Program-made: the position numbers and the translations under genes
Notes under the pieces: generated by a model
What the model was told of the DNA's origin: nothing
The model's database searches: none
The model's input: the letters and a program-made list of their open reading frames with translations, nothing else
Shown here: piece by piece, positions 7,275 to 16,824 of the stretch
Numbering within the stretch: position 1 is the stretch's first letter
How the letters are laid out: each line of letters opens with the position of its first letter
DNA from: Bacteroides graminisolvens DSM 19988 = JCM 15093
Lineage (GTDB): Bacteria > Bacteroidota > Bacteroidia > Bacteroidales > Bacteroidaceae
Reading direction: 5' to 3'
Assembly: GCF_000428125.1 (NCBI RefSeq)
Contig: NZ_ATZI01000013.1
Location: 27,605 to 91,604 of the forward strand
Length of the DNA stretch: 64,000 bases

Positions 7275-7496
7275 ATGTATTGGACGTTGGAATTAGCATC
7301 AAAATTGGAAGATGCACCTTGGCCTGCTACCAAGGATGAGCTTATCGATTATGCAATGCGGTCGGGAGCCCCTCTTGAAGTAATTGAAAACCTTCAGGAA
7401 ATGGAGGATGAGGGTGAAATTTATGAAAGCATTGAAGATATTTGGCCCGATTATCCGAGTAAAGAAGATTTCTTTTTTAACGAAGAGGAGTATTAA
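7275..7496 (+). CDS. Small acidic protein, DUF2795-like
   Basis: This is a 73-residue, strongly acidic protein (MYWTLELASKLEDAPWPATKDELIDYAMRSG...). The core PWPATKDELIDYA..GAPLEVIENLQ resembles the DUF2795 family of small conserved Bacteroidetes proteins, which has no known biochemical role. It has its own promoter (7214-7221) and terminator (7522-7552), so it is a single-gene unit. There is no signal peptide or membrane helix, so it should be cytoplasmic. The family assignment is from memory of the sequence pattern. Confidence 0.85.
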   Translation: MYWTLELASKLEDAPWPATKDELIDYAMRSGAPLEVIENLQEMEDEGEIYESIEDIWPDYPSKEDFFFNEEEY

Positions 7497-7521
7497 AACT
7501 ACAATAGATAGAAAGAATACG

Positions 7522-7552
7522 AAGCCTGGTGATTTGTTACCGGGCTTTTTTT
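7522..7552 (+). terminator. Intrinsic terminator after the small acidic protein
   Basis: AAGCCTGGT (7522-7530) pairs with ACCGGGCTT (7539-7547), with one G-U pair, and runs into T7. Confidence 0.88.
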
Positions 7553-7608
7553 GTGTTTCACATTGTAAACAAAAGGGGCTCGCAGGGCGTTCCTTAAAAA
7601 GAATTTCT

Positions 7609-7616
7609 TACTTTTG
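7609..7616 (+). promoter_or_regulatory. Promoter -7 box for the beta-barrel protein
   Basis: TACTTTTG matches TAnnTTTG exactly and lies 24 bases before the ATG at 7641. Confidence 0.65.
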
Positions 7617-7640
7617 CAGAAATATTAAACTTTATGACTT

Positions 7641-8288
7641 ATGAAAAAATGGATTACTCTTTTTACTGTGACTGTTTGTTTGGCTATGGCTATGCCGGCT
7701 AAAGCACAAATTAAGTTTGGTGTGAAAGGCGGTTTGAATTTGGCTTCGGCTTCACTTTCTGATGCATGGGATGCTAAAGGAAATGCAGATAATTATACCG
7801 GCTTTTTTATTGGCCCAATGGTAGACATTACAATACCTATTATAGGATTAGGTGTTGATGGTGCTTTGATGTATGCTCAAAAAGGAACGAAGTTTTCTTA
7901 TGAGGAAGATAAAATTTCAAAAGAAAAGACTTTCAAACAACAGGGTGTTGAGATTCCTATCAATCTGAAGTATTCTATTGGATTAGGTAGTCTGGCCAGT
8001 CTTTATTTCGCTGCCGGTCCCAGTTTCTTTTTTAATATGAACTCTGACGATGACTTGACTTTTGATTCGGTGAAAGGTTCGCTGGATTATGATAAGTCCG
8101 AAGTGTCACTAAACCTGGGTGCCGGTGTGAAGTTACTCAAACATCTTCAGTTGGGTGTTAACTACAACATGGGGTTAACTGATTCGGCAAAGGCGAAGAT
8201 TGATAGTCCTTCTAGTGCATGGGATGCCATTAATGGTGAATCTTATAAATCAAAGATGTGGCAGGTTTCTGTGGCTTACTTGTTCTAG
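7641..8288 (+). CDS. Outer-membrane beta-barrel protein (PorT/OmpX-like family)
   Basis: This 215-residue protein has a clear signal peptide, MKKWITLFTVTVCLAMAMPAKA, with predicted cleavage before Gln23. The mature part starts IKFGVKGGLNLAS, the usual opening strand of Bacteroidetes small porin-like barrels. It continues with alternating amphipathic strands (YFAAGPSFFF, VSLNLGAGVKLL, LQLGVNYNMGL) and ends in VSVAYLF with a C-terminal Phe, the outer-membrane assembly signal. About eight strands fit the length. The ligand or role is unknown. It has its own promoter and terminator. Confidence 0.88.
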   Translation: MKKWITLFTVTVCLAMAMPAKAQIKFGVKGGLNLASASLSDAWDAKGNADNYTGFFIGPMVDITIPIIGLGVDGALMYAQKGTKFSYEEDKISKEKTFKQQGVEIPINLKYSIGLGSLASLYFAAGPSFFFNMNSDDDLTFDSVKGSLDYDKSEVSLNLGAGVKLLKHLQLGVNYNMGLTDSAKAKIDSPSSAWDAINGESYKSKMWQVSVAYLF

Positions 8289-8316
8289 AATTCTTAGAAT
8301 TTATAGATATGCGAAG

Positions 8317-8346
8317 ATAGAGGGGTTTAGGCTCCTCTATTTTTTT
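8317..8346 (+). terminator. Intrinsic terminator after the beta-barrel gene
   Basis: ATAGAGGGG (8317-8325) pairs with CTCCTCTAT (8332-8340), with one G-U pair, around TTTAGG. Six T residues follow. Confidence 0.88.
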
Positions 8347-8384
8347 GCGCTGATACTACGCTGCTTTACATAAGAACTTTTTTG

Positions 8385-8392
8385 TACCTTTG
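8385..8392 (+). promoter_or_regulatory. Promoter -7 box immediately before priA
   Basis: TACCTTTG is an exact TAnnTTTG match ending only 7 bases before the priA ATG at 8400. If it is used, transcription would begin at or within a few bases of the start codon, giving a nearly leaderless mRNA. Confidence 0.6.
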
Positions 8393-8399
8393 CTCTACG

Positions 8400-10859
8400 A
8401 TGAAAAAATATGTAGATGTTATATTGCCTTTGCCACTGAACGGAACTTATACGTATGCCGTTCCCGATGACTTGTCTCTGTCTGTTGAGGCGGGCTGCCG
8501 GGTGGTGGTTCCTTTTGGGAAAAAGAAGTATTACACGGCAATTATCAGCAATGTGCATTATTGTCCGCCTTCGGAGTATGAAGTAAAGGAGTTGTTTGCT
8601 GTGCTGGATGATTCGCCTGTGTTGTTGCCTCTTCAATATCGGTTCTGGCAATGGCTTTCGGGATATTATTTGTGTCCCCTGGGTGATGTCTATAAGGCAG
8701 CCATGCCTTCGGGGCTGAAGCTGGAAAGTGAAACGATGGTGGAATATAACCCTGACTTTGAATCGTTGCAGCCTTTGTCGGCCAAGGAACAATTGGTTCT
8801 TGACTTGCTGTCTGCCGAACATGAGCAGTGCGTAAGCAAACTGGAGAAAGACAGCGGAATAAAAAATATACTGACCGTCATTAAATCTTTGCTCGACAAA
8901 GGGGCGCTTTTTGTGAAGGAGGAGCTACGCCGAAACTATAAACCACGCACGGAGGTGCGGGTTCGCTTGTGCAGCGAAGTGGCTCACGAGGAGAAGTTGC
9001 AAGCTCTGTTTACTGAACTGGGAAGGGCGCCTAAGCAATTGGCCTTGCTGATGAAATACCTTGAACTGTCTGCCTTTATGGGAACGGGAACGTTGAAAGA
9101 GGTTTCCAAGAAGGAACTTCTAAAGCAAGCCGATGTTTCGGCCAATGTGTTTGCTGCATTGGTTGACAAGCGGTTGTTTGAGGTGTATGATTTTGAGGTG
9201 GGACGCTTAACAAATGCTTTGGCTAATGTGTTGCCTTTAAATCCGCTGAATGAGTTTCAACGCAAAGGGTATGCCGAGGTGGTGGAGTCTTTCAAACAAA
9301 AGAATGTTTGTTTGCTGCACGGGGTTACGTCAAGCGGTAAAACGGAAATTTACATTCACTTAATTGCCGATGCACTGGCGCAGGGAAAGCAGGTGTTGTA
9401 CTTGCTTCCCGAAATAGCGTTGACTACTCAGATTACAGAACGCTTGCAGCGCGTGTTTGGCTCCAAACTGGGTGTGTATCATTCTAAATTTCCCGATGCA
9501 GAGCGGGTGGAGATTTGGCAGAAGCAGTTGAGCAATGAGCCGTATGATGTGATTCTGGGTGTGCGCTCGTCGGTCTTTTTGCCGTTCAGCAGGTTGGGAC
9601 TGGTCATTGTCGACGAGGAGCATGAAAATACGTATAAACAGCAGGATCCGGCTCCGCGTTATCATGCACGCAACGCAGCCATTGTATTGGCTTCTATGTA
9701 TGGTGCCAAAACGCTGCTGGGCACGGCAACGCCGTCTATCGAGAGTTATTTCAACGCGCAAACGGGTAAGTATGGTTTGGTGGAGATAAAAGAGAGGTTT
9801 CAGGAGATTCAGCTTCCCGAAATTGTGCCGGTTGACATCAAGGAGTTGTACCGGAAGAAGCGAATGACGGGGCCGTTTTCTCCGCTTTTGCTCAAGGAGA
9901 TTACCGATGCGCTGCAACGGGATGAACAGGTTATTTTGTTTCAAAACCGACGCGGATTTGCTCCGATGATTGAGTGCCGCACGTGCGGATGGGTACCCAA
10001 ATGCAAGAATTGTGATGTGAGTTTAACGTATCACAAGGGGATGAATCAGCTGACTTGTCACTATTGCGGATACACGTATCAAGTGCCCACGGTTTGTCCG
10101 GCATGCGGGGGTGTGGAGTTGTTGCACAGGGGTTTTGGCACGGAGAAAATTGAGGATGACATCAAGTTGTTGTTCCCCGATGTTGCTGTAGCGAGAATGG
10201 ACTTGGACACTACACGCACGCGAACGGCTTATGAAAAGATTATTGCTGATTTTACGGAAGGAAGAACGCGCATTCTTATTGGTACGCAGATGGTGTCTAA
10301 AGGTCTCGACTTTGACCGGGTGAGTGTGGTGGGAATACTCAATGCGGACACGATGTTGAATTATCCTGATTTTCGTTCTTACGAACGGGCTTTTCAGTTA
10401 ATGGCGCAGGTGGCGGGCCGGGCTGGGAGAAAGCATAAAAGGGGAAAGGTTGTTTTGCAGACGAAGAGCATGGATCATGAGGTGATTGCTCAGGTCATTG
10501 ATAACCGGTACGAGGAGATGGCGCAAGGACAGTTGGCCGAGAGGCAGATGTTTCAGTATCCTCCTTTCTTTAGGCTTATTTATGTGTATATGAAACACAA
10601 AAACAGTGAGTTGCTCGATAAGATGGCGGATGAGATGGCAGGTAAGTTAAAAACGGTTTTGGGTACCAGGGTACTTGGTCCGGATAAACCGCCGGTGGCA
10701 AGGATACAGACTTTGTACATTAAGAAGCTGGTGGTGAAGATTGAGAATGATGTTTCCATGAATAAGGTACGGGAGATTTTGTATGATGCGCGACTGGCGA
10801 TGTTGCAAAATGAACTTTTTAAATCGGCTATCATTTATTATGATGTGGATCCGATGTAA
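8400..10859 (+). CDS. priA: Primosomal protein N', replication restart helicase PriA
   Basis: PriA reloads the replicative helicase at stalled forks. The 819-residue protein has an N-terminal DNA-binding part (VDVILPLPLNGTYTYAVP). The Walker A motif GVTSSGKTE lies at about 308-316 and is followed by the DEEH box (IVDEEHENTYKQQDPAPRYH). Paired cysteine motifs (CRTCGWVPKCKNC and CHYCGYTYQVPTVCPACGG) bind two zincs, and the helicase motif QVAGRAGR completes the set. The start at ATG 8400 is chosen because conserved sequence begins there and the promoter box overlaps any earlier start. A phosphatase gene follows after 8 bases, or 14 if its second ATG is used. Confidence 0.97.
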   Translation: MKKYVDVILPLPLNGTYTYAVPDDLSLSVEAGCRVVVPFGKKKYYTAIISNVHYCPPSEYEVKELFAVLDDSPVLLPLQYRFWQWLSGYYLCPLGDVYKAAMPSGLKLESETMVEYNPDFESLQPLSAKEQLVLDLLSAEHEQCVSKLEKDSGIKNILTVIKSLLDKGALFVKEELRRNYKPRTEVRVRLCSEVAHEEKLQALFTELGRAPKQLALLMKYLELSAFMGTGTLKEVSKKELLKQADVSANVFAALVDKRLFEVYDFEVGRLTNALANVLPLNPLNEFQRKGYAEVVESFKQKNVCLLHGVTSSGKTEIYIHLIADALAQGKQVLYLLPEIALTTQITERLQRVFGSKLGVYHSKFPDAERVEIWQKQLSNEPYDVILGVRSSVFLPFSRLGLVIVDEEHENTYKQQDPAPRYHARNAAIVLASMYGAKTLLGTATPSIESYFNAQTGKYGLVEIKERFQEIQLPEIVPVDIKELYRKKRMTGPFSPLLLKEITDALQRDEQVILFQNRRGFAPMIECRTCGWVPKCKNCDVSLTYHKGMNQLTCHYCGYTYQVPTVCPACGGVELLHRGFGTEKIEDDIKLLFPDVAVARMDLDTTRTRTAYEKIIADFTEGRTRILIGTQMVSKGLDFDRVSVVGILNADTMLNYPDFRSYERAFQLMAQVAGRAGRKHKRGKVVLQTKSMDHEVIAQVIDNRYEEMAQGQLAERQMFQYPPFFRLIYVYMKHKNSELLDKMADEMAGKLKTVLGTRVLGPDKPPVARIQTLYIKKLVVKIENDVSMNKVREILYDARLAMLQNELFKSAIIYYDVDPM

Positions 10860-10867
10860 TATAGTAG

Positions 10868-11347
10868 ATGTTTATGAAGAAAAAGATATTGTTTGTTTGC
10901 TTGGGTAATATTTGCCGCTCTCCGGCAGCAGAGGGGGTGATGCGTCACTTAATTGAAGAGAGGGGGTTGAATGATTTGTTCGAGATTGATTCGGCCGGTA
11001 TATTGAGTTATCATCAGGGGGAATTGCCCGATTCCCGAATGCGTGCGCATGCCGCTCGCCGGGGGTATAACCTGATACATCGGTCTCGCCCGGTGAAAAC
11101 GGACGACTTTGAGGTGTTCGATCTTATCATCGGCATGGATGATCGCAACATTGATGATTTGCGTGAACGGGCTCCTTCTCTGGAGGCTTGTGACAAGATA
11201 CACCGAATGATCGACTTCTGCACTCGTATGCAGGCCGATCATGTTCCCGATCCGTATTATGGCGGTGCGCAAGGTTTTGAGTATGTGCTCGACATACTAG
11301 AGGATGCTTGCGACGGCTTACTTACTTCTTTAACTCCGGATAACTGA
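10868..11347 (+). CDS. Low-molecular-weight protein-tyrosine phosphatase
   Basis: This cytoplasmic phosphatase of 157-159 residues carries the active-site loop CLGNICRSPAAEG near its N-terminus (Cys9 and Arg15 counting from ATG 10874). The general-acid motif DPYYGG is near the C-terminus. In bacteria such enzymes dephosphorylate tyrosine kinases of polysaccharide export or other proteins; the substrate here is unknown. ATG 10868 and ATG 10874 are both possible starts, and the second lies closer to conserved sequence. It follows priA closely and is probably co-transcribed. Its last 26 bases overlap the end of the convergent HD-hydrolase gene. Confidence 0.93.
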   Translation: MFMKKKILFVCLGNICRSPAAEGVMRHLIEERGLNDLFEIDSAGILSYHQGELPDSRMRAHAARRGYNLIHRSRPVKTDDFEVFDLIIGMDDRNIDDLRERAPSLEACDKIHRMIDFCTRMQADHVPDPYYGGAQGFEYVLDILEDACDGLLTSLTPDN

Positions 11348-13382
11348 TGCGGGTGTGGTAGATGGTTTTGAGCTTTTCTTTGAACACTCCTTTGATGATG
11401 GCTATGTCTTTGAATGTAATGGGACATTCTTTGAAATAGCCTTCTTCTACCTGCGAATCGATTATCTTTTCAACCAGGTTGCCAATGCTTTCTTCGGTGT
11501 ACTCGGGCAGGCTGCGTGAAGCGGCTTCTACTCCGTCGGCCATCATCAGGATGGCGGTTTCACGGGTGAAGGGGTTGGGACCGGGGTAGGTGAAGAGTTC
11601 TTCATCGGGTTCTTCGTCGGGGTGCTCGTTTTTCCATGAAATGTAGAAGAACTTGGTTTTTCCCTTGCCATGGTGGGTGGTGATGAAGTCTTTAATGACT
11701 TTGGGCAGGTTGTGTTTCTCAGCCAGCTTAACGCCATCGGTTACGTGGCTGATTACAATTTGTGCACTCTGTTCGTAACTGAGTTTTTCGTGCGGGTTGA
11801 TGCCGCCCGATTGGTTCTCGGTAAAGAAAACGGGGTTCTCCATCTTTCCGATATCGTGGTAGAGGGCTCCGGTACGTACCAACTGGCTTTTGGCACCGAT
11901 GCGTATGGCTGCTTCTGCCGCAAGATTGGCTACTTGCAGTGAATGTTGGAAGGTTCCCGGTACTGTTTCGGACAGTTGTCTGAGTAGGTTGTTGTTGATG
12001 TTTGAGAGTTCTACCAAGGTTACGTTGGAGGTAAAGCTGAATATCTTTTCGAGCAGGAACAACAAGGGGTAGGTGAACAGTAGCAATATGCCGTTGATCA
12101 CGAAATAGATGTACATGCTGCGGTTTAACTTAGACAGGTCGTTCTCTGTTATCAGTTCGAACGAGAAGTAGAGTACGATGTAAGTCACGATAACTAGTAT
12201 GGCTGTACGGAAGAGTTGTGAGCGTTGTGACAGTTCTCGCAGACTGTATATGGCTACCAACCCGGCTGTGAGTTGAAGCAGTATAAATTCGTGCGGATAA
12301 CGAAGTGTAATGGAGCATGCCAGTATGGTGATAACGTGCGTAATGAACGCTGTTCGTGAATCTAGAAATATACGCGTGATAATGGGCAGCATGGCATAGG
12401 GTATGATGTAGATGCTAAAGAGGTTGTTGCTGATCATAAGCGCCGTAACGATGCAATAGAACATGATGAGGGAGAACAATAAGGGCATACTGCCTTTTCG
12501 CTCATAATAGTCTTTGCGGAACAGTTCCATGTAGAGCATGAAACAAAGCATCAGGATTCCGATGAAGAGTATTTGTCCTCCCAGAATTAATTGCTTTTGT
12601 CCGATGGACTCACTTCGTTTGATGGATTCTTTTTTCAGTGATTCCAGAATGTTATATGTACGTTGATCTATGATTTCTCCGCGATCAATAATTTTCTGCC
12701 CGCTTTGTACCACTCCGTTTGCCCAGGAGTAGTTATCTAAGAGTTCTTTTTTGGCTGCCTCAGTTTTCTCACTGTCATAATTCAGATTGGGCAGAACGTA
12801 TTCGTTTAGAGAACCCCGACGAAGAATTTCTTTCTTATAATGAATGGTGTCGGCAGACAAAAGGTATTCGTAGGCTTCCTTTACGCTGTACACATTACCG
12901 GCCAGTTGTTGGTTGGCCAGTTTGTCTTCCACCACCATGATGAAGGTGACGCTGTCTTTTTTTATTTGACTGATGTCTTCCGTTGATGCGATACCTTTGG
13001 CATAGATTTCTTTCAATGTTTTTTCCAGGTGATGCAGGTATCCCACAGAGGGAACAATTTGATTGAGGTGTTTCTTGTAATTCTCTTTCAACTTTCTTAC
13101 TGCGTCCTTCTCAACTGTTTTGTTTAAACGATAGTAGGGCTGGAAGGAAGCCAATAGGCTGTCTTGCTCTTTCTTCACCACTGCTTCGTCTTTGTAAATA
13201 GGGAAGTCGAAGGTTGCCATCAGTTGGCCGTATTTCCAAGGTTTATTAAGATCGAACTGATAACTGAACTTCCCTTCACGAGGAAGAAAATAGACAATAA
13301 GTGCTACTGTGCCTGCAAAGACAAGTACTTTATATAGTAAATCTCTGTATGAAAAGCTTTTCTTTATCTTCAAATAACTCAT
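11322..13382 (-). CDS. Membrane HD hydrolase, PgpH-like (probable c-di-AMP phosphodiesterase)
   Basis: This 686-residue protein has the 7TM-HD layout: one N-terminal helix, a large extracytoplasmic domain (about 45-270), a cluster of about seven helices (about 275-460) and a cytoplasmic HD domain. The metal-binding residues appear in [38 protein letters not shown] and TTHHGKGKT. Characterised members (PgpH) hydrolyse cyclic di-AMP, and the same role is inferred here. The start ATG 13382 is preferred to ATG 13421 because a promoter-like TACTTTTC lies between them. The gene converges on the phosphatase gene with a 26-base overlap. Confidence 0.9.
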   Translation of the reverse strand: MSYLKIKKSFSYRDLLYKVLVFAGTVALIVYFLPREGKFSYQFDLNKPWKYGQLMATFDFPIYKDEAVVKKEQDSLLASFQPYYRLNKTVEKDAVRKLKENYKKHLNQIVPSVGYLHHLEKTLKEIYAKGIASTEDISQIKKDSVTFIMVVEDKLANQQLAGNVYSVKEAYEYLLSADTIHYKKEILRRGSLNEYVLPNLNYDSEKTEAAKKELLDNYSWANGVVQSGQKIIDRGEIIDQRTYNILESLKKESIKRSESIGQKQLILGGQILFIGILMLCFMLYMELFRKDYYERKGSMPLLFSLIMFYCIVTALMISNNLFSIYIIPYAMLPIITRIFLDSRTAFITHVITILACSITLRYPHEFILLQLTAGLVAIYSLRELSQRSQLFRTAILVIVTYIVLYFSFELITENDLSKLNRSMYIYFVINGILLLFTYPLLFLLEKIFSFTSNVTLVELSNINNNLLRQLSETVPGTFQHSLQVANLAAEAAIRIGAKSQLVRTGALYHDIGKMENPVFFTENQSGGINPHEKLSYEQSAQIVISHVTDGVKLAEKHNLPKVIKDFITTHHGKGKTKFFYISWKNEHPDEEPDEELFTYPGPNPFTRETAILMMADGVEAASRSLPEYTEESIGNLVEKIIDSQVEEGYFKECPITFKDIAIIKGVFKEKLKTIYHTRISYPELKK

Positions 13383-13400
13383 ATTCGTTGAAATTTTTGC

Positions 13401-13408
13401 GAAAAGTA
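13401..13408 (-). promoter_or_regulatory. Promoter-like box for the HD hydrolase
   Basis: The reverse strand reads TACTTTTC, one base away from TAnnTTTG, 18 bases before ATG 13382. Confidence 0.45.
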
Positions 13409-13441
13409 CAAAAAAAAACATTAGTATCGGAAAAAAAGGCT

Positions 13442-13449
13442 TAATTTTG
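13442..13449 (+). promoter_or_regulatory. Promoter -7 box for gltX
   Basis: TAATTTTG matches TAnnTTTG exactly and lies 27 bases before ATG 13477. It is divergent from the HD-hydrolase promoter. Confidence 0.65.
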
Positions 13450-13476
13450 CCGCGATTTACCTATACAAAAGCAATT

Positions 13477-14994
13477 ATGTCAGAAAGAAAAGTAAGAGTT
13501 CGTTTTGCTCCCAGCCCCACAGGGGCATTGCACATTGGTGGTGTGCGTACTGCATTGTATAATTATCTTTTTGCCCGTCAACAGGGTGGTGATTTGATTT
13601 TCCGTATAGAAGATACGGACTCAAACCGCTTTGTACCAGGGGCTGAAGAATACATTTTGGAATCATTTGCCTGGCTGGGAATTCAATTTGACGAAGGGGT
13701 AAGCTTTGGAGGAAATCACGGTCCGTATCGTCAGTCGGAGCGTCGGGATATATACAAGAAGTATGTACAAATCTTGTTGGATAACGGCAAAGCGTACATT
13801 GCTTTCGATACACCCGAAGAACTCGAAGCTAAAAGAAATGAAGTGTCTAATTTCCAATATGACGCGTCTACACGTTTGTCAATGACAAATTCGCTGACTT
13901 TGTCGGCCGATCGCGTGCAGGAGCTCATTAGTGAAGGAAAACAATATGTTGTTCGTTTTAAGATTGAGCCGAACGAGGATGTATGTGTACACGATTTGAT
14001 TCGTGGTGATGTGGTGATCAATTCTTCCATCCTTGATGATAAGGTGTTATACAAATCAGCGGATGAATTGCCTACTTATCACTTGGCTAATATTGTGGAC
14101 GATCATTTGATGGAAGTGTCTCATGTGATTCGTGGTGAGGAATGGTTGCCGTCGGCTCCGTTGCATGTATTGTTATACCGTGCCTTCGGATGGGAAGATA
14201 CCATGCCGGAGTTTGCGCATTTGCCGTTGTTGCTTAAACCGGAAGGAAATGGAAAGTTGAGCAAAAGAGACGGTGATCGTCTGGGCTTTCCGGTGTTCCC
14301 GCTGGAATGGAAAGATCCTAAAACGGGTGACGTATCTTCGGGATATCGGGAAGCAGGCTATCTGCCCGAAGCTTTAATCAATTTCTTGGCTTTGTTGGGA
14401 TGGAATCCGGGCAACGATCAGGAACTAATGTCGATGCAGGAGCTGGTTGAGTTATTTGACCTTAACAGGTGCAGCAAGGCGGGAGCTAAGTTCGATTATA
14501 AAAAGGGCATCTGGTTTAATCATCAATATATTCAGAAGAAGAGCAACGAGGATGTTGCCACGCTTTTCCTTCCTGTATTGAAAGCACACGGGGTTGAGGC
14601 GCCTTTTGAAAAGGTTGCAACAATTGTGGGAATGATGAAAGAACGTGTTAGTTTTGTCAGTGAACTGTGGGATGTGTGCGATTTCTTTTTTGTGGCTCCG
14701 ACAGAATATGACGAGAAAACGGTCAAAAAGCGTTGGAAAGAGGATTCGGCTAAATGTATGCTCGAACTGGCCGATGTGCTGGAAGCTATCGAGGATTTTA
14801 GCATCGAGGGACAGGAGAAGGTTGTTATGGACTGGATTGCTGCCAAAGGGTATCACACGGGAAACATTATGAATGCGTTCCGACTAACTTTAGTAGGAGA
14901 GGGCAAAGGCCCTCACATGTTTGATATATCTTGGGTTTTAGGCAAGGAAGAGACTCTTTCTCGTATGAAACGCGCTGTTGAAATTTTGAAATAA
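13477..14994 (+). CDS. gltX: Glutamyl-tRNA synthetase
   Basis: This 505-residue class I synthetase charges tRNA-Glu with glutamate. It begins [22 protein letters not shown], which contains the HIGH-type ATP motif. The KMSKS-type loop appears as GKLSKRDGD at about residue 265. An insert typical of Bacteroidetes GluRS ([31 protein letters not shown]) follows. The start at 13477 is chosen because the -7 promoter box at 13442-13449 lies over the earlier in-frame ATG. The Kdo transferase gene starts 5 bases after the stop, so they form an operon. Confidence 0.96.
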   Translation: MSERKVRVRFAPSPTGALHIGGVRTALYNYLFARQQGGDLIFRIEDTDSNRFVPGAEEYILESFAWLGIQFDEGVSFGGNHGPYRQSERRDIYKKYVQILLDNGKAYIAFDTPEELEAKRNEVSNFQYDASTRLSMTNSLTLSADRVQELISEGKQYVVRFKIEPNEDVCVHDLIRGDVVINSSILDDKVLYKSADELPTYHLANIVDDHLMEVSHVIRGEEWLPSAPLHVLLYRAFGWEDTMPEFAHLPLLLKPEGNGKLSKRDGDRLGFPVFPLEWKDPKTGDVSSGYREAGYLPEALINFLALLGWNPGNDQELMSMQELVELFDLNRCSKAGAKFDYKKGIWFNHQYIQKKSNEDVATLFLPVLKAHGVEAPFEKVATIVGMMKERVSFVSELWDVCDFFFVAPTEYDEKTVKKRWKEDSAKCMLELADVLEAIEDFSIEGQEKVVMDWIAAKGYHTGNIMNAFRLTLVGEGKGPHMFDISWVLGKEETLSRMKRAVEILK

Positions 14995-14999
14995 GATCT

Positions 15000-16220
15000 A
15001 TGTTATATAATCTTGCAATTGGCATTTACGACCTGATTGTTCATATCATGGCTCCCTTTAGCCGGAAGCCTCGCAAAATGATGAAGGGACATTGGGTTGT
15101 TTATGAATTGCTTCGCCAACAAATAGAAAAGGATGCCCGTTATATCTGGTTTCATGCTGCTTCGTTAGGGGAGTTTGAGCAGGGACGGCCGCTAATTGAG
15201 AAAATCAGAGCAAAATATCCTGATTATAAGATATTGCTTACCTTTTTTTCGCCTTCGGGTTATGAGGTGCGTAAGAATTACAGGGGAGCGGATGTGGTTT
15301 GTTATCTGCCTTTTGATAAACCGCGTAACGTGAAGAAGTTCTTAGATATTTCAAATCCGGTAATGGCTTTTTTTATTAAGTATGAGTTCTGGAAGAATTA
15401 TCTGGATGAACTCAATAAAAGAAGAATTCCGGTGTATAGTGTATCGTCTATTTTTCGTAAGGATCAGATTTTCTTTAAGTGGTATGGCGGTACTTACCGG
15501 AATGTGCTGAAGAATTTTGATTATTTGTTTGTGCAAAACGAAGCTTCTAGGCGTTTCTTGTCTAAGATCGGCATTAACAAGGTAACGGTTGTGGGTGATA
15601 CTCGCTTTGACCGGGTTTTGCAGATTAGGGAGGAGGCAAAGGAATTGCCTTTGGTTGAGAAGTTCAAAGGTGATTCGTTTACTCTGGTTGCCGGTAGTTC
15701 GTGGGGGCCCGATGAGGATTTGTTTTTGGAGTATTTCAATACGCATCCTGAAATGAAACTGATCATTGCACCGCACGTTATTGACGAAAATCATCTGGTG
15801 GAGATTATTTCAAAACTAAAACGTCCTTATGTAAGGTACACGAGAGCTGACGAACGGAATGTTCAGAAGGCCGACTGTTTGATTATTGATTGCTTTGGCT
15901 TATTGTCTTCTATATATAGGTATGGTGAAGTGGCTTACATTGGCGGTGGCTTTGGCGTTGGCATTCATAATACTCTTGAAGCTGCGGTTTATGGTATACC
16001 GGTTGTATTTGGACCGAAATACCAAAAATTTATGGAAGCCAAGCAGTTGATAGAGGCGCAGGGGGCTTTTTCTATTAGTAATTATGAGGAGCTTGGTTCT
16101 TTATTTGATCGGTTTCTGACAGATGAACATTTTCACAGAGAAACCGGTTCCAATGCGGGTTTCTATGTAACAAACAATGCCGGAGCAACGGATAAGGTGT
16201 TGTCGATGATTAATTTCTAA
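15000..16220 (+). CDS. waaA: 3-deoxy-D-manno-octulosonic acid (Kdo) transferase
   Basis: This membrane-associated GT-B enzyme transfers Kdo from CMP-Kdo to lipid A precursor. The 406-residue protein has an N-terminal hydrophobic anchor (MLYNLAIGIYDLIVHIMAPF). The WFHAASLGEFEQGRPL segment contains the catalytic Glu of KdtA. FFIKYEFWKNYL, VQNEASRRFLSKIG and the C-terminal EVAYIGGGFGVGIHNTLEAAVYGIPVVFG donor-binding segment are all family hallmarks. It lies 5 bases after gltX and ends at a bidirectional hairpin. Confidence 0.95.
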   Translation: MLYNLAIGIYDLIVHIMAPFSRKPRKMMKGHWVVYELLRQQIEKDARYIWFHAASLGEFEQGRPLIEKIRAKYPDYKILLTFFSPSGYEVRKNYRGADVVCYLPFDKPRNVKKFLDISNPVMAFFIKYEFWKNYLDELNKRRIPVYSVSSIFRKDQIFFKWYGGTYRNVLKNFDYLFVQNEASRRFLSKIGINKVTVVGDTRFDRVLQIREEAKELPLVEKFKGDSFTLVAGSSWGPDEDLFLEYFNTHPEMKLIIAPHVIDENHLVEIISKLKRPYVRYTRADERNVQKADCLIIDCFGLLSSIYRYGEVAYIGGGFGVGIHNTLEAAVYGIPVVFGPKYQKFMEAKQLIEAQGAFSISNYEELGSLFDRFLTDEHFHRETGSNAGFYVTNNAGATDKVLSMINF

Positions 16221-16241
16221 AGATAGCTAAATACAGAATTA

Positions 16242-16285
16242 AATAGCCTCCAAGTTATGTGCTGAACTTGGAGGCTATTCTTTTT
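16242..16285. terminator. Bidirectional terminator between waaA and the gamma-CA gene
   Basis: AATAGCCTCCAAGTT (16242-16256) pairs perfectly over 15 bases with AACTTGGAGGCTATT (16265-16279). CTTTTT follows on the plus strand and a weaker TTTAATT on the minus strand. It lies between two convergent genes. Confidence 0.92.
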
Positions 16286-16301
16286 ATTTGGCTGTGATCA
16301 G

Positions 16302-16814
16302 TTATTTGTACCAGTCTGAATACATTAAATAATTGTGGGCTATCTTTTCATTTAGCTCTTTGGATTGTTCGGGGTCGACTTTCTTAATGAATTTGGCGGG
16401 CACGCCTCCCCAAATGCTTCCCGGTTCAATTACGGTGTTGCTGAGTACCAAGGAACCGGCCGCTACTATGGCTCCTTCGCCAACAACAACATGGTCGAGA
16501 ACGGTTGATCCCATACCAATTAGTGCGTAATCTTTGATCTTGGCTCCATGTATGGTTACGTTGTGTCCTACCGATACATAGTTGCCAATTTCAATCGTTG
16601 ATTTTTGGTACAAGGTATGCAGTACACTTCCATCTTGAATGTTTACGCCATTTCCTATGTTGATTGAATTTACATCTCCTCTGATAACGGTGCTAAACCA
16701 GAAACTGCAATCTTTTCCGGTTTTTACATCTCCTATAATCACAGCGTTATCGGCCAGAAAACAATTCTCTCCAAATTCAGGGGTAAACCCTCTTACTGAT
16801 TTTATTATTGCCAT
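16302..16814 (-). CDS. Gamma carbonic anhydrase-like hexapeptide-repeat protein
   Basis: This 170-residue left-handed beta-helix protein has successive hexapeptide turns (NAVIIGDV, STVIRGDV, VNIQDGSVLHT, YVSVGHNVTIHG, ALIGMGSTVLDHVVV, AIVAAGSLVLS). The likely metal-binding histidines are in SVLHT and GHNVTIHG. The family (PaaY/YrdA/gamma-CA-like) forms zinc-bound trimers. Whether this member hydrates CO2 or has another role cannot be read from the sequence. It starts 10 bases after aminopeptidase P on the same strand, so they share a transcript. Confidence 0.93.
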   Translation of the reverse strand: MAIIKSVRGFTPEFGENCFLADNAVIIGDVKTGKDCSFWFSTVIRGDVNSINIGNGVNIQDGSVLHTLYQKSTIEIGNYVSVGHNVTIHGAKIKDYALIGMGSTVLDHVVVGEGAIVAAGSLVLSNTVIEPGSIWGGVPAKFIKKVDPEQSKELNEKIAHNYLMYSDWYK

Positions 16815-16824
16815 ATCTTTAATT

